Shown here: one piece after another, positions 8,036 through 16,116 of the stretch
Position numbering within the stretch: position 1 is the first letter of the stretch
Layout of the letters: every line of letters begins with the position of its first letter
Source of the DNA: Roseiarcus sp963842835
GTDB taxonomy: Bacteria > Pseudomonadota > Alphaproteobacteria > Rhizobiales > Beijerinckiaceae
Length of the DNA stretch: 64,000 nt
NCBI GenBank assembly: GCA_963842835.1
Contig: CAWJIB010000001.1
Coordinates: 248,001 to 312,000, forward strand
Direction: 5' to 3'
Notes under the pieces: model-generated
What the model was told of the DNA's origin: nothing
Database searches by the model: none
What the model saw: the letters and a program-made list of their open reading frames with translations, nothing else
Position numbers and translations under genes: made by a program

Positions 8036-8986
8036 TCACACCCCCGCCGGCTTGCTCGCGTCGAGCCGCATCTTGAGATAGTCCGCCGCCAGAATCGGCG
8101 CATAGCGCGCCGCCTCGCCCGGCGCGAGGCAGCTTGGGATCGCCTCGACCCGCGCCTGCGGGTTCGGATCGAAGAAGAACGCGATGGAATAGCGCTCTTT
8201 GCCCGAACGATTGACGACGCGATGCGGCGTCGAGACATAGACGTCGTTGGTCCAGCGCATCAGGCAGTCGCCGATATTGACGACGAAGGCGCCCGGCGTC
8301 GGCGGCGCGGCGATCCACGCGCCGGCGCGCGTGCGCGCCTCCAACCCGCCGACTTCGTCGGTGGCGAGCAGGGTGATATTGCCATAGTCGGTGTGCTCGC
8401 CGGCGCCGATCTGGTCCTCGGCGCCGGCGGGCGCCGCGGGATAATGCAGCAGGCGCAGCGTCGCCATCGGCCGATCGAACTTGTCGCGGAAGAAATCGAG
8501 GGGAAGGCCGAGGTCGCGCGCGAAGGCGCGATGAATGGCGCCGGCGAGCGCCGCGCAGGCGTCGAAATAGGCGAGCAGCGTCGCGCGGAATTCGCCGAGG
8601 TCGGGCCAGACGTTGAGCGTGCGGAACGGCGCGCGGGCGACGATCTCGGGATCGTCGGGCGAAAGCTCGAGCCCGATGTTGAAGGCTTCTTTCAAGTCGG
8701 CGCCGCGCTTGGGGTCGAGCGCCTCGTGCAAGAGGCCGGAATAGCCGCGGTTTCCCCCGACGCGCTCGATCGCCAGCGCCTGTTTTTGCGCGAGCGGGCA
8801 TGAGAAGAAGGCGGCCGATTGCGCGAAGGCCGCGCGCATCAGAGCCGGCGCGACGCCGTGATTGACGACGTAGAAGAACCCGATTTCTCGGCATGCGTCG
8901 CCGATCTCGCCGGCGATCCGGTTGAGCGCCGCCTCGTCGCCGCTCGCCAGCCCTTCGAGATCGATCACCGGCAGTTTGTCCGTCAT
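8036..8986 (-). CDS. 2-oxoglutarate/Fe(II) oxygenase, isopenicillin-N-synthase-like family
   Basis: 316 residues; start ATG 8986 with GGAGG. The N-terminal DIOX_N part (LPVIDLEGL... REIGFFYVVNHG) precedes the 2OG-FeII_Oxy domain with iron ligands H198, D200 (GEHTDYG) and H255 (STPHRVV) and the 2-oxoglutarate-binding R265-x-S267 (KERYSIAF). Enzymes of this family hydroxylate, desaturate or cyclise small molecules; the substrate is not visible here. It lies 32 bp downstream of the amidohydrolase on the same strand, so it may be the last gene of the nitrogen-compound operon. I infer that it acts on the same imported substrate or a derivative. Confidence 0.88.
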   Translation of the reverse strand: MTDKLPVIDLEGLASGDEAALNRIAGEIGDACREIGFFYVVNHGVAPALMRAAFAQSAAFFSCPLAQKQALAIERVGGNRGYSGLLHEALDPKRGADLKEAFNIGLELSPDDPEIVARAPFRTLNVWPDLGEFRATLLAYFDACAALAGAIHRAFARDLGLPLDFFRDKFDRPMATLRLLHYPAAPAGAEDQIGAGEHTDYGNITLLATDEVGGLEARTRAGAWIAAPPTPGAFVVNIGDCLMRWTNDVYVSTPHRVVNRSGKERYSIAFFFDPNPQARVEAIPSCLAPGEAARYAPILAADYLKMRLDASKPAGV

Positions 8987-9018
8987 GGCCCTCCAAGTCT
9001 CCGTTTGCGCCGGCTCGA

Positions 9019-10455
9019 TCAGCAACAGCCGAGCCGTCCGCGATAAAATTGCGCGACGCCCGTTTCGAGCGCGCTCCACGCGCTCAGGAAGGGCGCGCGC
9101 GAGGGCATGGCGCGGCGATACGCCTCGCGCAGCGCGGCCTCGGCCGCCTCCAGATCGACGCCGGTCAGGCGCCCGTCGCTGAGGATTTCGCGGCCCGCCA
9201 CGATCAGCTTTTCGACATGGGCCATCGCAGCGCGCGCGAAGACGAGATCGACCGGCGCGACCGGCATGACGGCGTCGCGATCGAGCCGATTAAGGTCGAG
9301 AACGAGAATGTCGGCGGGTTCGCCGACGCTCAAGGCGCCCGATCCCGGCGCCCCATTGGCGAAGCGGCCGTTGGCCACGATTGTCGCCAGAAAGGGCGCG
9401 CGCTCGATGACGCTGTCGAAGCCCCAGCCGCCGTGCAGGAAATGCCCGAGCCGCATTTCGCGCAACACGTCGTCGTCCTCGTCGAGCGCCGAGCCGTCGA
9501 CGCCGAGCGCGACGCGGCAGCCGCGTCGGATCGCTTCGCCGATCGGCGCGATCCCGGAGCGCAAGTGCAGGTTCGAGCTTGGATTGGTGGCGATGACGGC
9601 GCCGGACCTTGCGATCGCATCGAGTTCTTCGGGCCGAGCGTGAACGCAATGGGCGAGGGTCAGGCGCTCCGTGAGCAACCCGATTTCTTGGAGATGGCGA
9701 ACGACGCCCTGGGGATAGGCCGCGTCGGCGAAGGCGCGCTGATGGATCGTCTCCAAGAGATGCATGTGGACGCGGCGGCCGGTTCGCTGCGAGGCTTGCG
9801 CCACCGCGCGCAGCAGTTCGTCAGAGCACCATTGCGCGCCGTTGGGGCCGAATTGCACCGCGAAGGTCGGGCTCTCGACGGCGTTGGCGATCGCCTCGAC
9901 GCGCGCGACCTGCTCTTCGACGCTCGGCATGGGGCCGAGGTATTGCGCCTCGACGATGGCCCGCGCCTCCGGCGGCATGCTCTCCAGCACGGCCTCGGAC
10001 GGCCCATAGACCAGCGGATTGCGGTCGCGCATGGAGACGGCGAAGGTGACGCGAACGCCGACGTCGGCGGCGGCGCGCGCGACTTCGCGGGCCTCCTCGA
10101 CCAGCGGCATGGGGCCATGCGGGCGCACGTAATGCGCCATCACGGAAGCCGCGCCCGACCGCGCGGCGCGTCCAAAAGCCGCGAGCGCGGCCAGATAGGG
10201 ATCGACCGCCGGCATCGCGGCCAGACGCAGCAGCCAAGTCTCCAACGGCTTGCCGGCGCCGCCGAAGGACGTCGGCGACAAGGGCCGCGCGTGATCGTGC
10301 GCATTGACCAGGGCGGGCATGGCGAGAAGGCGCGGCGTCCCCGCCGCGCGCGAAGGCTCGATCGCGGCGATCAGCCCGTTGTCGATGACAATGTCGACGC
10401 AGGTCGGCGAGGTTTCGCCGGCCGTTCCAAGAAGCGCGACGCCGATGAGTGTCAT
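9019..10455 (-). CDS. Metal-dependent amidohydrolase (cytosine deaminase / triazine hydrolase superfamily)
   Basis: 478 residues. The metal-binding set of the superfamily is present: NAHDH (H53, H55), HMHLLET (H232), LAHCVHA (H269) and GVDGSALDED (D320). These enzymes remove amino, chloro or other groups from heterocycles or open cyclic amides. The closest-looking class is the SAH/guanine/TrzA-AtzB deaminase group, but the exact substrate cannot be read. Its ATG overlaps the stop of the AtzH/HpxZ-like gene by 4 bp (ATGA), so it is translationally coupled. A C-terminal Gly-Cys-Cys ending is unusual. It probably does the first deamination or hydrolysis of the imported compound. Confidence 0.87.
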   Translation of the reverse strand: MTLIGVALLGTAGETSPTCVDIVIDNGLIAAIEPSRAAGTPRLLAMPALVNAHDHARPLSPTSFGGAGKPLETWLLRLAAMPAVDPYLAALAAFGRAARSGAASVMAHYVRPHGPMPLVEEAREVARAAADVGVRVTFAVSMRDRNPLVYGPSEAVLESMPPEARAIVEAQYLGPMPSVEEQVARVEAIANAVESPTFAVQFGPNGAQWCSDELLRAVAQASQRTGRRVHMHLLETIHQRAFADAAYPQGVVRHLQEIGLLTERLTLAHCVHARPEELDAIARSGAVIATNPSSNLHLRSGIAPIGEAIRRGCRVALGVDGSALDEDDDVLREMRLGHFLHGGWGFDSVIERAPFLATIVANGRFANGAPGSGALSVGEPADILVLDLNRLDRDAVMPVAPVDLVFARAAMAHVEKLIVAGREILSDGRLTGVDLEAAEAALREAYRRAMPSRAPFLSAWSALETGVAQFYRGRLGCC

Positions 10456-10856
10456 TTTGACGCCGGCTTTGCCTCGGGATCGTCGATCACGCTGACATGC
10501 GCGGCGACGATGCGCCAGCCCCAGGCGAAGCGGACCCAGCTCTGCATCTGCCGGCCGATCTTGCCCGGCGCGTTGTCTCGTCGGAACAAAGTCGCGGCGA
10601 TCGCGAAGTCGCGGCCGTAAGTGGTGATTTGCGTGCGCGCCAGCTCGCGCGCGAGGCCGGCGGGCGAGCGCGCCGCGCGGAAGGCTCTGATCGCTTCGAT
10701 GCCGTAGAGATTCTCGCCGGCGCCGTACCGGATGGTCTCGGCGCCGTCGTGAAAGAACCGGTCGAGCGCCGCGACGTCGTTGGCGACCAGCGCGCGTTCG
10801 TAATCCCGGAACAGAGCCTCGACCTCGGCGCGGGTTTGCGGATCGTCGACGATCAT
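10452..10856 (-). CDS. AtzH/HpxZ-like SnoaL-fold protein (DUF3225)
   Basis: 134 residues starting MIVDDPQTRAEVEALF and containing ALDRFFHDGAETIRYGAGEN, typical of the HpxZ/AtzH (DUF3225) NTF2/SnoaL-like fold. In known clusters AtzH accompanies the AtzE-AtzG amidase in cyanuric acid catabolism, and HpxZ accompanies oxalurate catabolism; AtzH has been described as helping or acting as a small amidase. Both ends overlap neighbours by 4 bp (ATGA): the 5-FCL-like gene upstream and the amidohydrolase downstream. This tight coupling supports one pathway. Catalytic role here is unproven. Confidence 0.87.
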   Translation of the reverse strand: MIVDDPQTRAEVEALFRDYERALVANDVAALDRFFHDGAETIRYGAGENLYGIEAIRAFRAARSPAGLARELARTQITTYGRDFAIAATLFRRDNAPGKIGRQMQSWVRFAWGWRIVAAHVSVIDDPEAKPASK

Positions 10857-11632
10857 CGCGCGGCCTTGCGCGCCTCGATCGAAACGCGCAGCTCCTGGAG
10901 AAAGGGAATGTCGGCGAATTGATCGGCGCGCACGCGCGCCCAATCGACGCCGGCGGCCTCGGCGCCGAGCGCGCCGGCGCCGATCAGCTCGCTCTCGGTG
11001 GCGATGAAGGCAAGCGCGTTGTCGTGCGCCTCCATCACCGCTTGCGCTTCGGGGACGACTTGCAGCGAGTGGACGGTGGTGGCGATCGGCGTCTTGGCCG
11101 TCGTCTTGCCGAGTTCGCGAAAGATGCCGTGCTCGAGGTCGGCAAAGCCGGCGCCCTTGCCGGTGCGCCCGCCCGCGCGCGTCACGGCGACGCAACCGAC
11201 GACGCAGAAATCAAGCTTGGGCATGTCTTCGAAGCCGATCGGCTCGCCATGGGCGAGGAAGCCTTGCGCGGTCGCCGCCGTCTCGAAGTCGACGCCCTTG
11301 GCCGCCAGCTTGTCGGGGTCGATGCGCAGATAGGGGAAGCCCCTGGTCAGATAGGGCACCGGCGCGAACAGCAGCTTGCCGTCGTAGAGCGCGCGCAGGC
11401 GCACCGGGATCTGCGGCGGATCGGGATTGCATTTGACGACGCGCGCGCGCTTCCATTCCTCGAGTTCGCTCAAGCGCTTGGCCGCCGCGTCGGCGCCGAC
11501 GAAATTGGGGATGCGGTCGAAGACCGGGCCGACGGCGACGCCGGACTCGTCGAGCGCGCGCCAGACCTTGGCCCGCACGACGTCCTTGGCGCCGTTGCGC
11601 CCCGCCCAGCGCGAGCGCTCGCTCATCGTCAT
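10853..11632 (-). CDS. 5-formyltetrahydrofolate cyclo-ligase-family protein
   Basis: 259 residues, longer than housekeeping 5-FCL (about 190). Family motifs: KDVVRAKVWRAL at the N-terminus, KCNPDPPQIPVR, then GGRTGKGAGFADLE (equivalent to the GKGGGYYD phosphate/folate loop) and PIATTVHSLQV near the C-terminus. True 5-FCL makes methenyl-THF with ATP; paralogues (COG0212 type) have other, partly unknown roles. Because it sits inside a nitrogen-compound catabolic operon between AtzE-like and AtzH-like genes, I infer that it acts on the pathway substrate rather than in general folate metabolism. Start at 11632 has GAGGAGG; a second ATG lies 6 nt inside. Confidence 0.85.
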   Translation of the reverse strand: MTMSERSRWAGRNGAKDVVRAKVWRALDESGVAVGPVFDRIPNFVGADAAAKRLSELEEWKRARVVKCNPDPPQIPVRLRALYDGKLLFAPVPYLTRGFPYLRIDPDKLAAKGVDFETAATAQGFLAHGEPIGFEDMPKLDFCVVGCVAVTRAGGRTGKGAGFADLEHGIFRELGKTTAKTPIATTVHSLQVVPEAQAVMEAHDNALAFIATESELIGAGALGAEAAGVDWARVRADQFADIPFLQELRVSIEARKAAR

Positions 11633-11642
11633 CGCTGCCTCC

Positions 11643-13046
11643 TCAAACCGCCGCGCCGATCGGCGCGCGCGCGACGCCCTCGCGCTCCAGGGCGCGCGCG
11701 ACGCGCAAGGCTAGGTCTTCGCGCCACGGCGCCGCGATGACCTGCACCCCGATCGGCAGGCGCTCGCCCTCAGTCCACAGGGGGACCGCGCAGACGGGCA
11801 GGCCGATGAACGAGATCGGCTGGGTGAACAGACCCATATTCGGCCGCACCAGCATTTCCTGCCCGTCGAGCACGAAGGTCCTCTGGCCGATGCGCGGCGC
11901 GCGCGTCGGCGTCGCCGGCGCCAGGACGACATCGACGTCGCGAAAGATTTCGCGAACATGGTCGCGAACCCAGCGGCGCAGCTTCTGCGCCTTGACGACC
12001 CAGCCGCCCGGCAGCATCGCGCCGGCGATGAGGCGGTCGCGCACGTCCGCGTCGAAGTCGCGCGCGCGCTCGCGAAGCCGGTCGGCGTGCAGCGCCGCGC
12101 CCTCGACCATGGTGATGAGATAGGCGCTCGCTCGCGCACGCTCCGCCTCGGGGAATTCGATCGTTCGATCGGCTTTCAGCGCCCGGGCGACGCGATCGAC
12201 CGCCTCGAACGCCGCCGGCTCGCCGCCGCGGGCGAAATAGCCGCCGAGGCGCGCGACGCGAGGCCCCTCGATCCCGGCTTCGATCGTTGGCGCCACGGGC
12301 TCGATCGGGCGCGCGCCTTGCGCGGGATCGCCCGAATCGGCGCCCTGCATCGCGTCGTAGCTCGCCGCGAGATCGACGACCGAGCGCGCGAACGGCCCGA
12401 GGTGGTCGAGGCTCGCGACGAACGGGAAGCTTCCCGCGCGCGACAGGCGCCCGTAAGTCGGCTTCAAGCCGAAAACGCCGCAGAGCGAGGAGGGCACGCG
12501 GATCGAGCCGTTGGTGTCCGAGCCCAGCGCGACCGGAACGAGGCCGCCCGCGACCGCCGCGCCCGAACCGCCCGACGAGCCGCCGGTCATATGGGCGAGA
12601 TCGTGGGGATTGCGCGAGGGCCCGTCATGCGCGTTCTCGCCGGTGAAGTCATAGGCGTATTCGCCCATGTTGAGCGCGCCGACGAGGATCGCGTCGGCCG
12701 CCTCCAGGCGCGCGATCAACGTCGCGTCGCGGCGCGCGGGCGCGCGCTCGCGATTGATCCTGGAGCCCGCGCGCGTGGGCAGGCCCGCGACGTCGAAGAG
12801 GTTCTTGACCGCAAAGGGGGCGCCGGCGAGCGGCCCCAGCGTCTCGCCGCGCGCGCGCCGCGCGTCGATTTCGTCGGCCTTGGCGAGCGCGCGCTCGGGC
12901 ATGACGTCGGTGAAGGCGCCGAGCCTGGGATTCGCGGCGCCGATGCGCGCCAGCGCCGAGTCGACGATCTCGCGCGCGCTCGTCTCGCCGCCGACGAGCG
13001 CGGCGCGAAGCTCATGCGCGCTGAGGGCGTGCAGCGCCGCCTTCAT
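11643..13046 (-). CDS. AtzE-family amidase
   Basis: 467-residue amidase-signature enzyme. The Ser-cisSer-Lys triad is visible: K81 in AGAPFAVKNLFDVAG, cis-Ser about S157 in MTGGSSGGSGAA and nucleophile S181 in GSDTNGSIRVP. The AtzE subgroup, together with the small AtzG, removes an amide nitrogen from carboxybiuret-type intermediates in s-triazine breakdown, and related pairs act on guanidine-derived compounds. Start ATG 13046 overlaps the atzG-like stop (ATGA), as expected for a hetero-oligomeric pair made in equal amounts. The substrate here remains to be shown. Confidence 0.9.
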   Translation of the reverse strand: MKAALHALSAHELRAALVGGETSAREIVDSALARIGAANPRLGAFTDVMPERALAKADEIDARRARGETLGPLAGAPFAVKNLFDVAGLPTRAGSRINRERAPARRDATLIARLEAADAILVGALNMGEYAYDFTGENAHDGPSRNPHDLAHMTGGSSGGSGAAVAGGLVPVALGSDTNGSIRVPSSLCGVFGLKPTYGRLSRAGSFPFVASLDHLGPFARSVVDLAASYDAMQGADSGDPAQGARPIEPVAPTIEAGIEGPRVARLGGYFARGGEPAAFEAVDRVARALKADRTIEFPEAERARASAYLITMVEGAALHADRLRERARDFDADVRDRLIAGAMLPGGWVVKAQKLRRWVRDHVREIFRDVDVVLAPATPTRAPRIGQRTFVLDGQEMLVRPNMGLFTQPISFIGLPVCAVPLWTEGERLPIGVQVIAAPWREDLALRVARALEREGVARAPIGAAV

Positions 13047-13231
13047 GGCGTGAACACCGGCGCGGGCTCGCTTTCGTCGTCGAGCGGGAATTCGACGACG
13101 AGCCGAGCCAGCCGCTCGGCGGTCTCGAGGTGCAACTTGACGACCGGGCGCGCGCCTTCGGGCAGAGCCAGGCCGAGGAGCGGCAGCGTCGCGTCGATGA
13201 GCGCGTCGGCGTCGAATCCGGGTTCGGTCAT
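13043..13231 (-). CDS. AtzG-like small amidase subunit (DUF4089)
   Basis: 62 residues: begins MTEPGFDADALIDATLPLLG and carries PVVKLHLETAERLARLVVEF, the typical two-helix DUF4089/AtzG pattern. AtzG binds and stabilises AtzE in a GatC-like manner. It is wedged between a cysteine hydrolase upstream (ATGA overlap at 13228-13231) and the AtzE-like gene downstream (ATGA overlap). The function is inferred from family and position. Confidence 0.88.
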   Translation of the reverse strand: MTEPGFDADALIDATLPLLGLALPEGARPVVKLHLETAERLARLVVEFPLDDESEPAPVFTP

Positions 13232-13890
13232 GCCAGCGCCTTTTCGAGCTCGGCGAGCGGGGTCGTCCAGCCGACAATCGCGCCCTGCGCGCGGATCATC
13301 GCGAGCGTCGCGGCCTTGAACTCGGGAAAGTAGCTCGCCGTCGCGTCCTCGATCAACAGACATTCGTAGCCGCGGTCGTTGGCTTCGCGCACCGAAGTCT
13401 GCACGCAGACTTCGGTGGTCACGCCGGCGAAGACGAGTTGCGCGATCCCGCGCGCCCGCAACAGAGCGTCGACGTCCGTCGCGTAGAACATGCCCTTACC
13501 CGGTTTGTCGATTTCGATCTCGCCGGGCGCCGGCGCGCAGGCCGGCACGATCGCGGCGCCCGGCTCGCCGCGCACGAGAATGCGCCCCATCGGCCCGACG
13601 TCGCCGATGCGCAACTTGGGATCGCCGCGCGTTCGCTTGGCCGGCGGGCAATCCGAGAGATCGGGCACGTGGCTCTCGCGCGTATGCAGGATCGGCCAGC
13701 CTCGCGCGCGGAACAGCGCAATGAGCGAAGCGACGGTCGGCACGATCGCGGCGACGGGCGCGAGATCGTTGCCGAGGCTTTCGCCGAAGCCGCCCTTTTC
13801 GATGAAGTCGCGCTGCATGTCGATGACCACCAGCGCGCAACGCCGGGGATCGAGCGCGAAGGCGAACGGCTCGGCGGGGACGGCGATCAT
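13228..13890 (-). CDS. Isochorismatase-family cysteine hydrolase (second, BiuH/RutB-like)
   Basis: 220 residues with the cysteine hydrolase triad D24 (LVVIDMQRDF), K129 (IDKPGKGMF) and C162 (VTTEVCVQTSVREAND). The D-K spacing (105) and K-C spacing (33) are nearly identical to the BiuH-like paralogue at 15.4-16.1 kb (106 and 33). Such enzymes split linear amides such as biuret, ureidoacrylate or N-carbamoyl compounds. Two different members in one operon suggest two successive amide cleavages. The gene follows the ABC ATPase with a 1-bp gap and is coupled to the atzG-like gene. Confidence 0.88.
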   Translation of the reverse strand: MIAVPAEPFAFALDPRRCALVVIDMQRDFIEKGGFGESLGNDLAPVAAIVPTVASLIALFRARGWPILHTRESHVPDLSDCPPAKRTRGDPKLRIGDVGPMGRILVRGEPGAAIVPACAPAPGEIEIDKPGKGMFYATDVDALLRARGIAQLVFAGVTTEVCVQTSVREANDRGYECLLIEDATASYFPEFKAATLAMIRAQGAIVGWTTPLAELEKALA

Positions 13891-13891
13891 C

Positions 13892-15442
13892 TCAGTGTCC
13901 CGCCATGTGACGGCCGATGGTGGTGCGGTCGGCGCCGGCCGCGTCGGTGAGATAGGCGACCTTGCCCTCGGACATGACGGCGATGCGGTCGGACAATTCG
14001 AGAATCTCGTCGAGATCCTCCGAGACCAGCAGCACGGCGGCGCCGCGGTTGCGCTGCTCGACGATCTGCGCGCGAATGTCGGCGACCGAGGCGAAGTCGA
14101 GACCGAAGCAGGGATTGGCGACGATCAGCACGTCGACGTCCTCGGAAAGTTCGCGCGCGAGCACGGCGCGCTGCACATTGCCGCCGGACAGGTCGCGGAT
14201 CGGCGAGTCCGGCGAAACCGTCTTGACGTTGTAGCGGGCGATGAGTTCGCGCGCCCGCGCCCGCATCGGCCCCGGCGAAAGCCACCATCGCAGCGAGGCG
14301 ATCGGCGGCTTGTCGAAGGTGCGAAAGGCCATGTTCTCGGCCACCGACATCATCGGCGCCGTCGCGTTCTTCAGCGGCTCCTCGGGCAGGCCGAACACTT
14401 TGAAGCGGGCGAAATGGTCGCGCTTGGGCTCGAAATTCTGATCGCGAATGAGAATCTGCCCGAGCTTGATCGGCCTTTGCCCGGACAAGGCCTCGACGAG
14501 CTGGCTCTGGCCGTTGCCGGAAACGCCCGCGACGCCGACGATCTCGCCGGCGCCGACTTTCAGATCGAAGCCCGCGACTGCGTCGCGGCCTTCGTCGTTT
14601 TCTACGAACAAGCCGGCGATCTCCAGAACGGTCCCGCTCTTGGGGGCCTTCACGTGCGCCGCGGAGGGGCGCACCACGGCGTCGCCGATCATCATCGCCG
14701 CCATTTCCCGCGTCGTCAGTTCGCCGACCTTGCCGCCGCCGACTTTGGCGCCGCGGCGCAGCACGCTGACGTCGTCGCAAAAGGCTTCCACCTCGCGGAA
14801 CTTGTGGGTGATCATCAGCGCGGTGATCTCGCCGCGATGCGCCATCGCCTTGAGGAGGCCGAGGATTTCGTCCGCTTCGCCCGGCGTGAGCACCGAAGTC
14901 GGCTCGTCGAGAATGAGGAAGCGCTGGTCGAGGTAGAGCAGCTTCAGGATTTCCAGCTTCTGCTTTTCCCCCGCCGCGAGCGAGGAAACCGGCCGATCGA
15001 GCGGCACGCGAAACGGCGTGCGCGCGAGAAACGCTTCGAGCGCCTCGCGCTCCTTGCGCCAATTGATGAAGGCGGGCGCGTCGGCGCGGCTCGCCACGAG
15101 ATTCTCGGCCGCGGTCAGCGACGGCACGAGGGTGAAATGCTGATAGACCATGCCGACGCCGAGCGCCTGCGCGTCGCGCGGATTGCGCACGACGACCTCC
15201 TCGCCGTCGAGCAGCAGGCTTCCGCGGTCGGGCGTGTAAAAGCCCATGACGCATTTGACGAGCGTCGACTTGCCCGCGCCGTTCTCGCCGAGCAGCGCAT
15301 GGAACGTGCCGGCGGGAACCCGGATCGAAACGTCGTCGAGCGCGGTGAAGCGCCCGAAGGTCTTGGTCATGCCGATCGTTTCGAGCGAGGGGCCGCGCCT
15401 GGCCGCATCGTGCGAAATGGGCGAGAGGGCGGCGAGGCTCAT
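13892..15442 (-). CDS. ABC transporter ATP-binding protein, two ATPase domains (BMP/nucleoside-type importer)
   Basis: 516 residues with two fused ABC domains. Domain 1 has Walker A GENGAGKST (52-60), a divergent signature SSLAAGEKQKLEILKLLY, and Walker B LILDEPTSVLTP. Domain 2 has the usual degenerate Walker A GVSGNGQSQ, signature LSGGNVQRAVLARE, and VLIVANPCFGLD in place of Walker B. This layout is that of the YufO/NupO/RbsA-like ATPases that work with BMP-type binding proteins. Start ATG 15442 overlaps the BiuH-like stop by 4 bp. It energises the two permeases at 16.1-18.2 kb. Confidence 0.93.
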   Translation of the reverse strand: MSLAALSPISHDAARRGPSLETIGMTKTFGRFTALDDVSIRVPAGTFHALLGENGAGKSTLVKCVMGFYTPDRGSLLLDGEEVVVRNPRDAQALGVGMVYQHFTLVPSLTAAENLVASRADAPAFINWRKEREALEAFLARTPFRVPLDRPVSSLAAGEKQKLEILKLLYLDQRFLILDEPTSVLTPGEADEILGLLKAMAHRGEITALMITHKFREVEAFCDDVSVLRRGAKVGGGKVGELTTREMAAMMIGDAVVRPSAAHVKAPKSGTVLEIAGLFVENDEGRDAVAGFDLKVGAGEIVGVAGVSGNGQSQLVEALSGQRPIKLGQILIRDQNFEPKRDHFARFKVFGLPEEPLKNATAPMMSVAENMAFRTFDKPPIASLRWWLSPGPMRARARELIARYNVKTVSPDSPIRDLSGGNVQRAVLARELSEDVDVLIVANPCFGLDFASVADIRAQIVEQRNRGAAVLLVSEDLDEILELSDRIAVMSEGKVAYLTDAAGADRTTIGRHMAGH

Positions 15443-16116
15443 GGCAGGCTCGCGAGGAATGTCTCGGAATCGGCGACCGCGCCGAACACGCCGCCCTGCA
15501 TCGTCGCCATCTTGATCGCGGCCTGATGATTGCCGAGATCGGTGGCGCCGCAGCAGTCGGCGAGCAGCAGGCATTCGAAGCCGCGGTCGTTGGCCTCGCG
15601 CATCGTCGTGTGCACGCAGACGTCGGTGGTGATGCCGGTCAGGATGAGGTTGTCGATGCCGCGCGAACGCAAGATCAATTCGAGATCGGTCGCGCAGAAC
15701 GAGCCTTTGCCGGGCTTGTCGATGATCGGCTCGCCGGGGGCGGGGGCGAGTTCCTCGATGATGTTCCAGCCGGGCTCGCCGCGCACGAGAATTTTTCCGC
15801 AGGGGCCGGGGTCGCCGATTCCAGCGCCGATGCGGCGCGAGCGCCAGCGCTTGTTTTCCGGCAGGTCGGAAAGGTCGGGGCGATGGCCTTCGCGCGTGTG
15901 GATCACGGGGTAGCCCTTGGCGCGCATCGCTGCTAGCACGCGCCGGATCGGCTCGATCGGCGCGCGCGTCAGCGAAAGGTCGTAGCCCATGCGGTCGACA
16001 TAGCCGCCGATTCCGCAGAAGTCGGTCTGCATGTCGATGATGACGAGCGCGGTGTTGGCGGGACGCCAGTCGCCGTTGAAGGGCCAGGGATAGGGATCGG
16101 CGGCGAGCGTCGGCAT
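15439..16116 (-). CDS. biuH: Biuret hydrolase-like cysteine amidohydrolase
   Basis: 225 residues. Triad D28 (LVIIDMQTDF), K134 (IIDKPGKGSF) and C167 (TTDVCVHTTMREAND). The spacing matches the characterised Rhizobium leguminosarum BiuH triad as I recall it (D36, K142, C175) with a constant shift of eight. Other stretches, such as ADPYPWPFNG, GYDLSLTRAPIEPI and RIGAGIGDPGPCG, also agree with BiuH. BiuH cuts biuret to allophanate and ammonia. The gene is embedded between a permease and the ATPase of an importer, so uptake and hydrolysis are made together. Symbol assigned on similarity; the actual substrate should be treated as likely, not proven. Confidence 0.88.
   Translation of the reverse strand: MPTLAADPYPWPFNGDWRPANTALVIIDMQTDFCGIGGYVDRMGYDLSLTRAPIEPIRRVLAAMRAKGYPVIHTREGHRPDLSDLPENKRWRSRRIGAGIGDPGPCGKILVRGEPGWNIIEELAPAPGEPIIDKPGKGSFCATDLELILRSRGIDNLILTGITTDVCVHTTMREANDRGFECLLLADCCGATDLGNHQAAIKMATMQGGVFGAVADSETFLASLP

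Noticed and set aside
6909..8996. Apparent 695-residue fusion of an N-terminal domain to the class IV aminotransferase
   Set aside because: The added part is an alternative frame of the dioxygenase gene; the aminotransferase has its own normal start at 7766.
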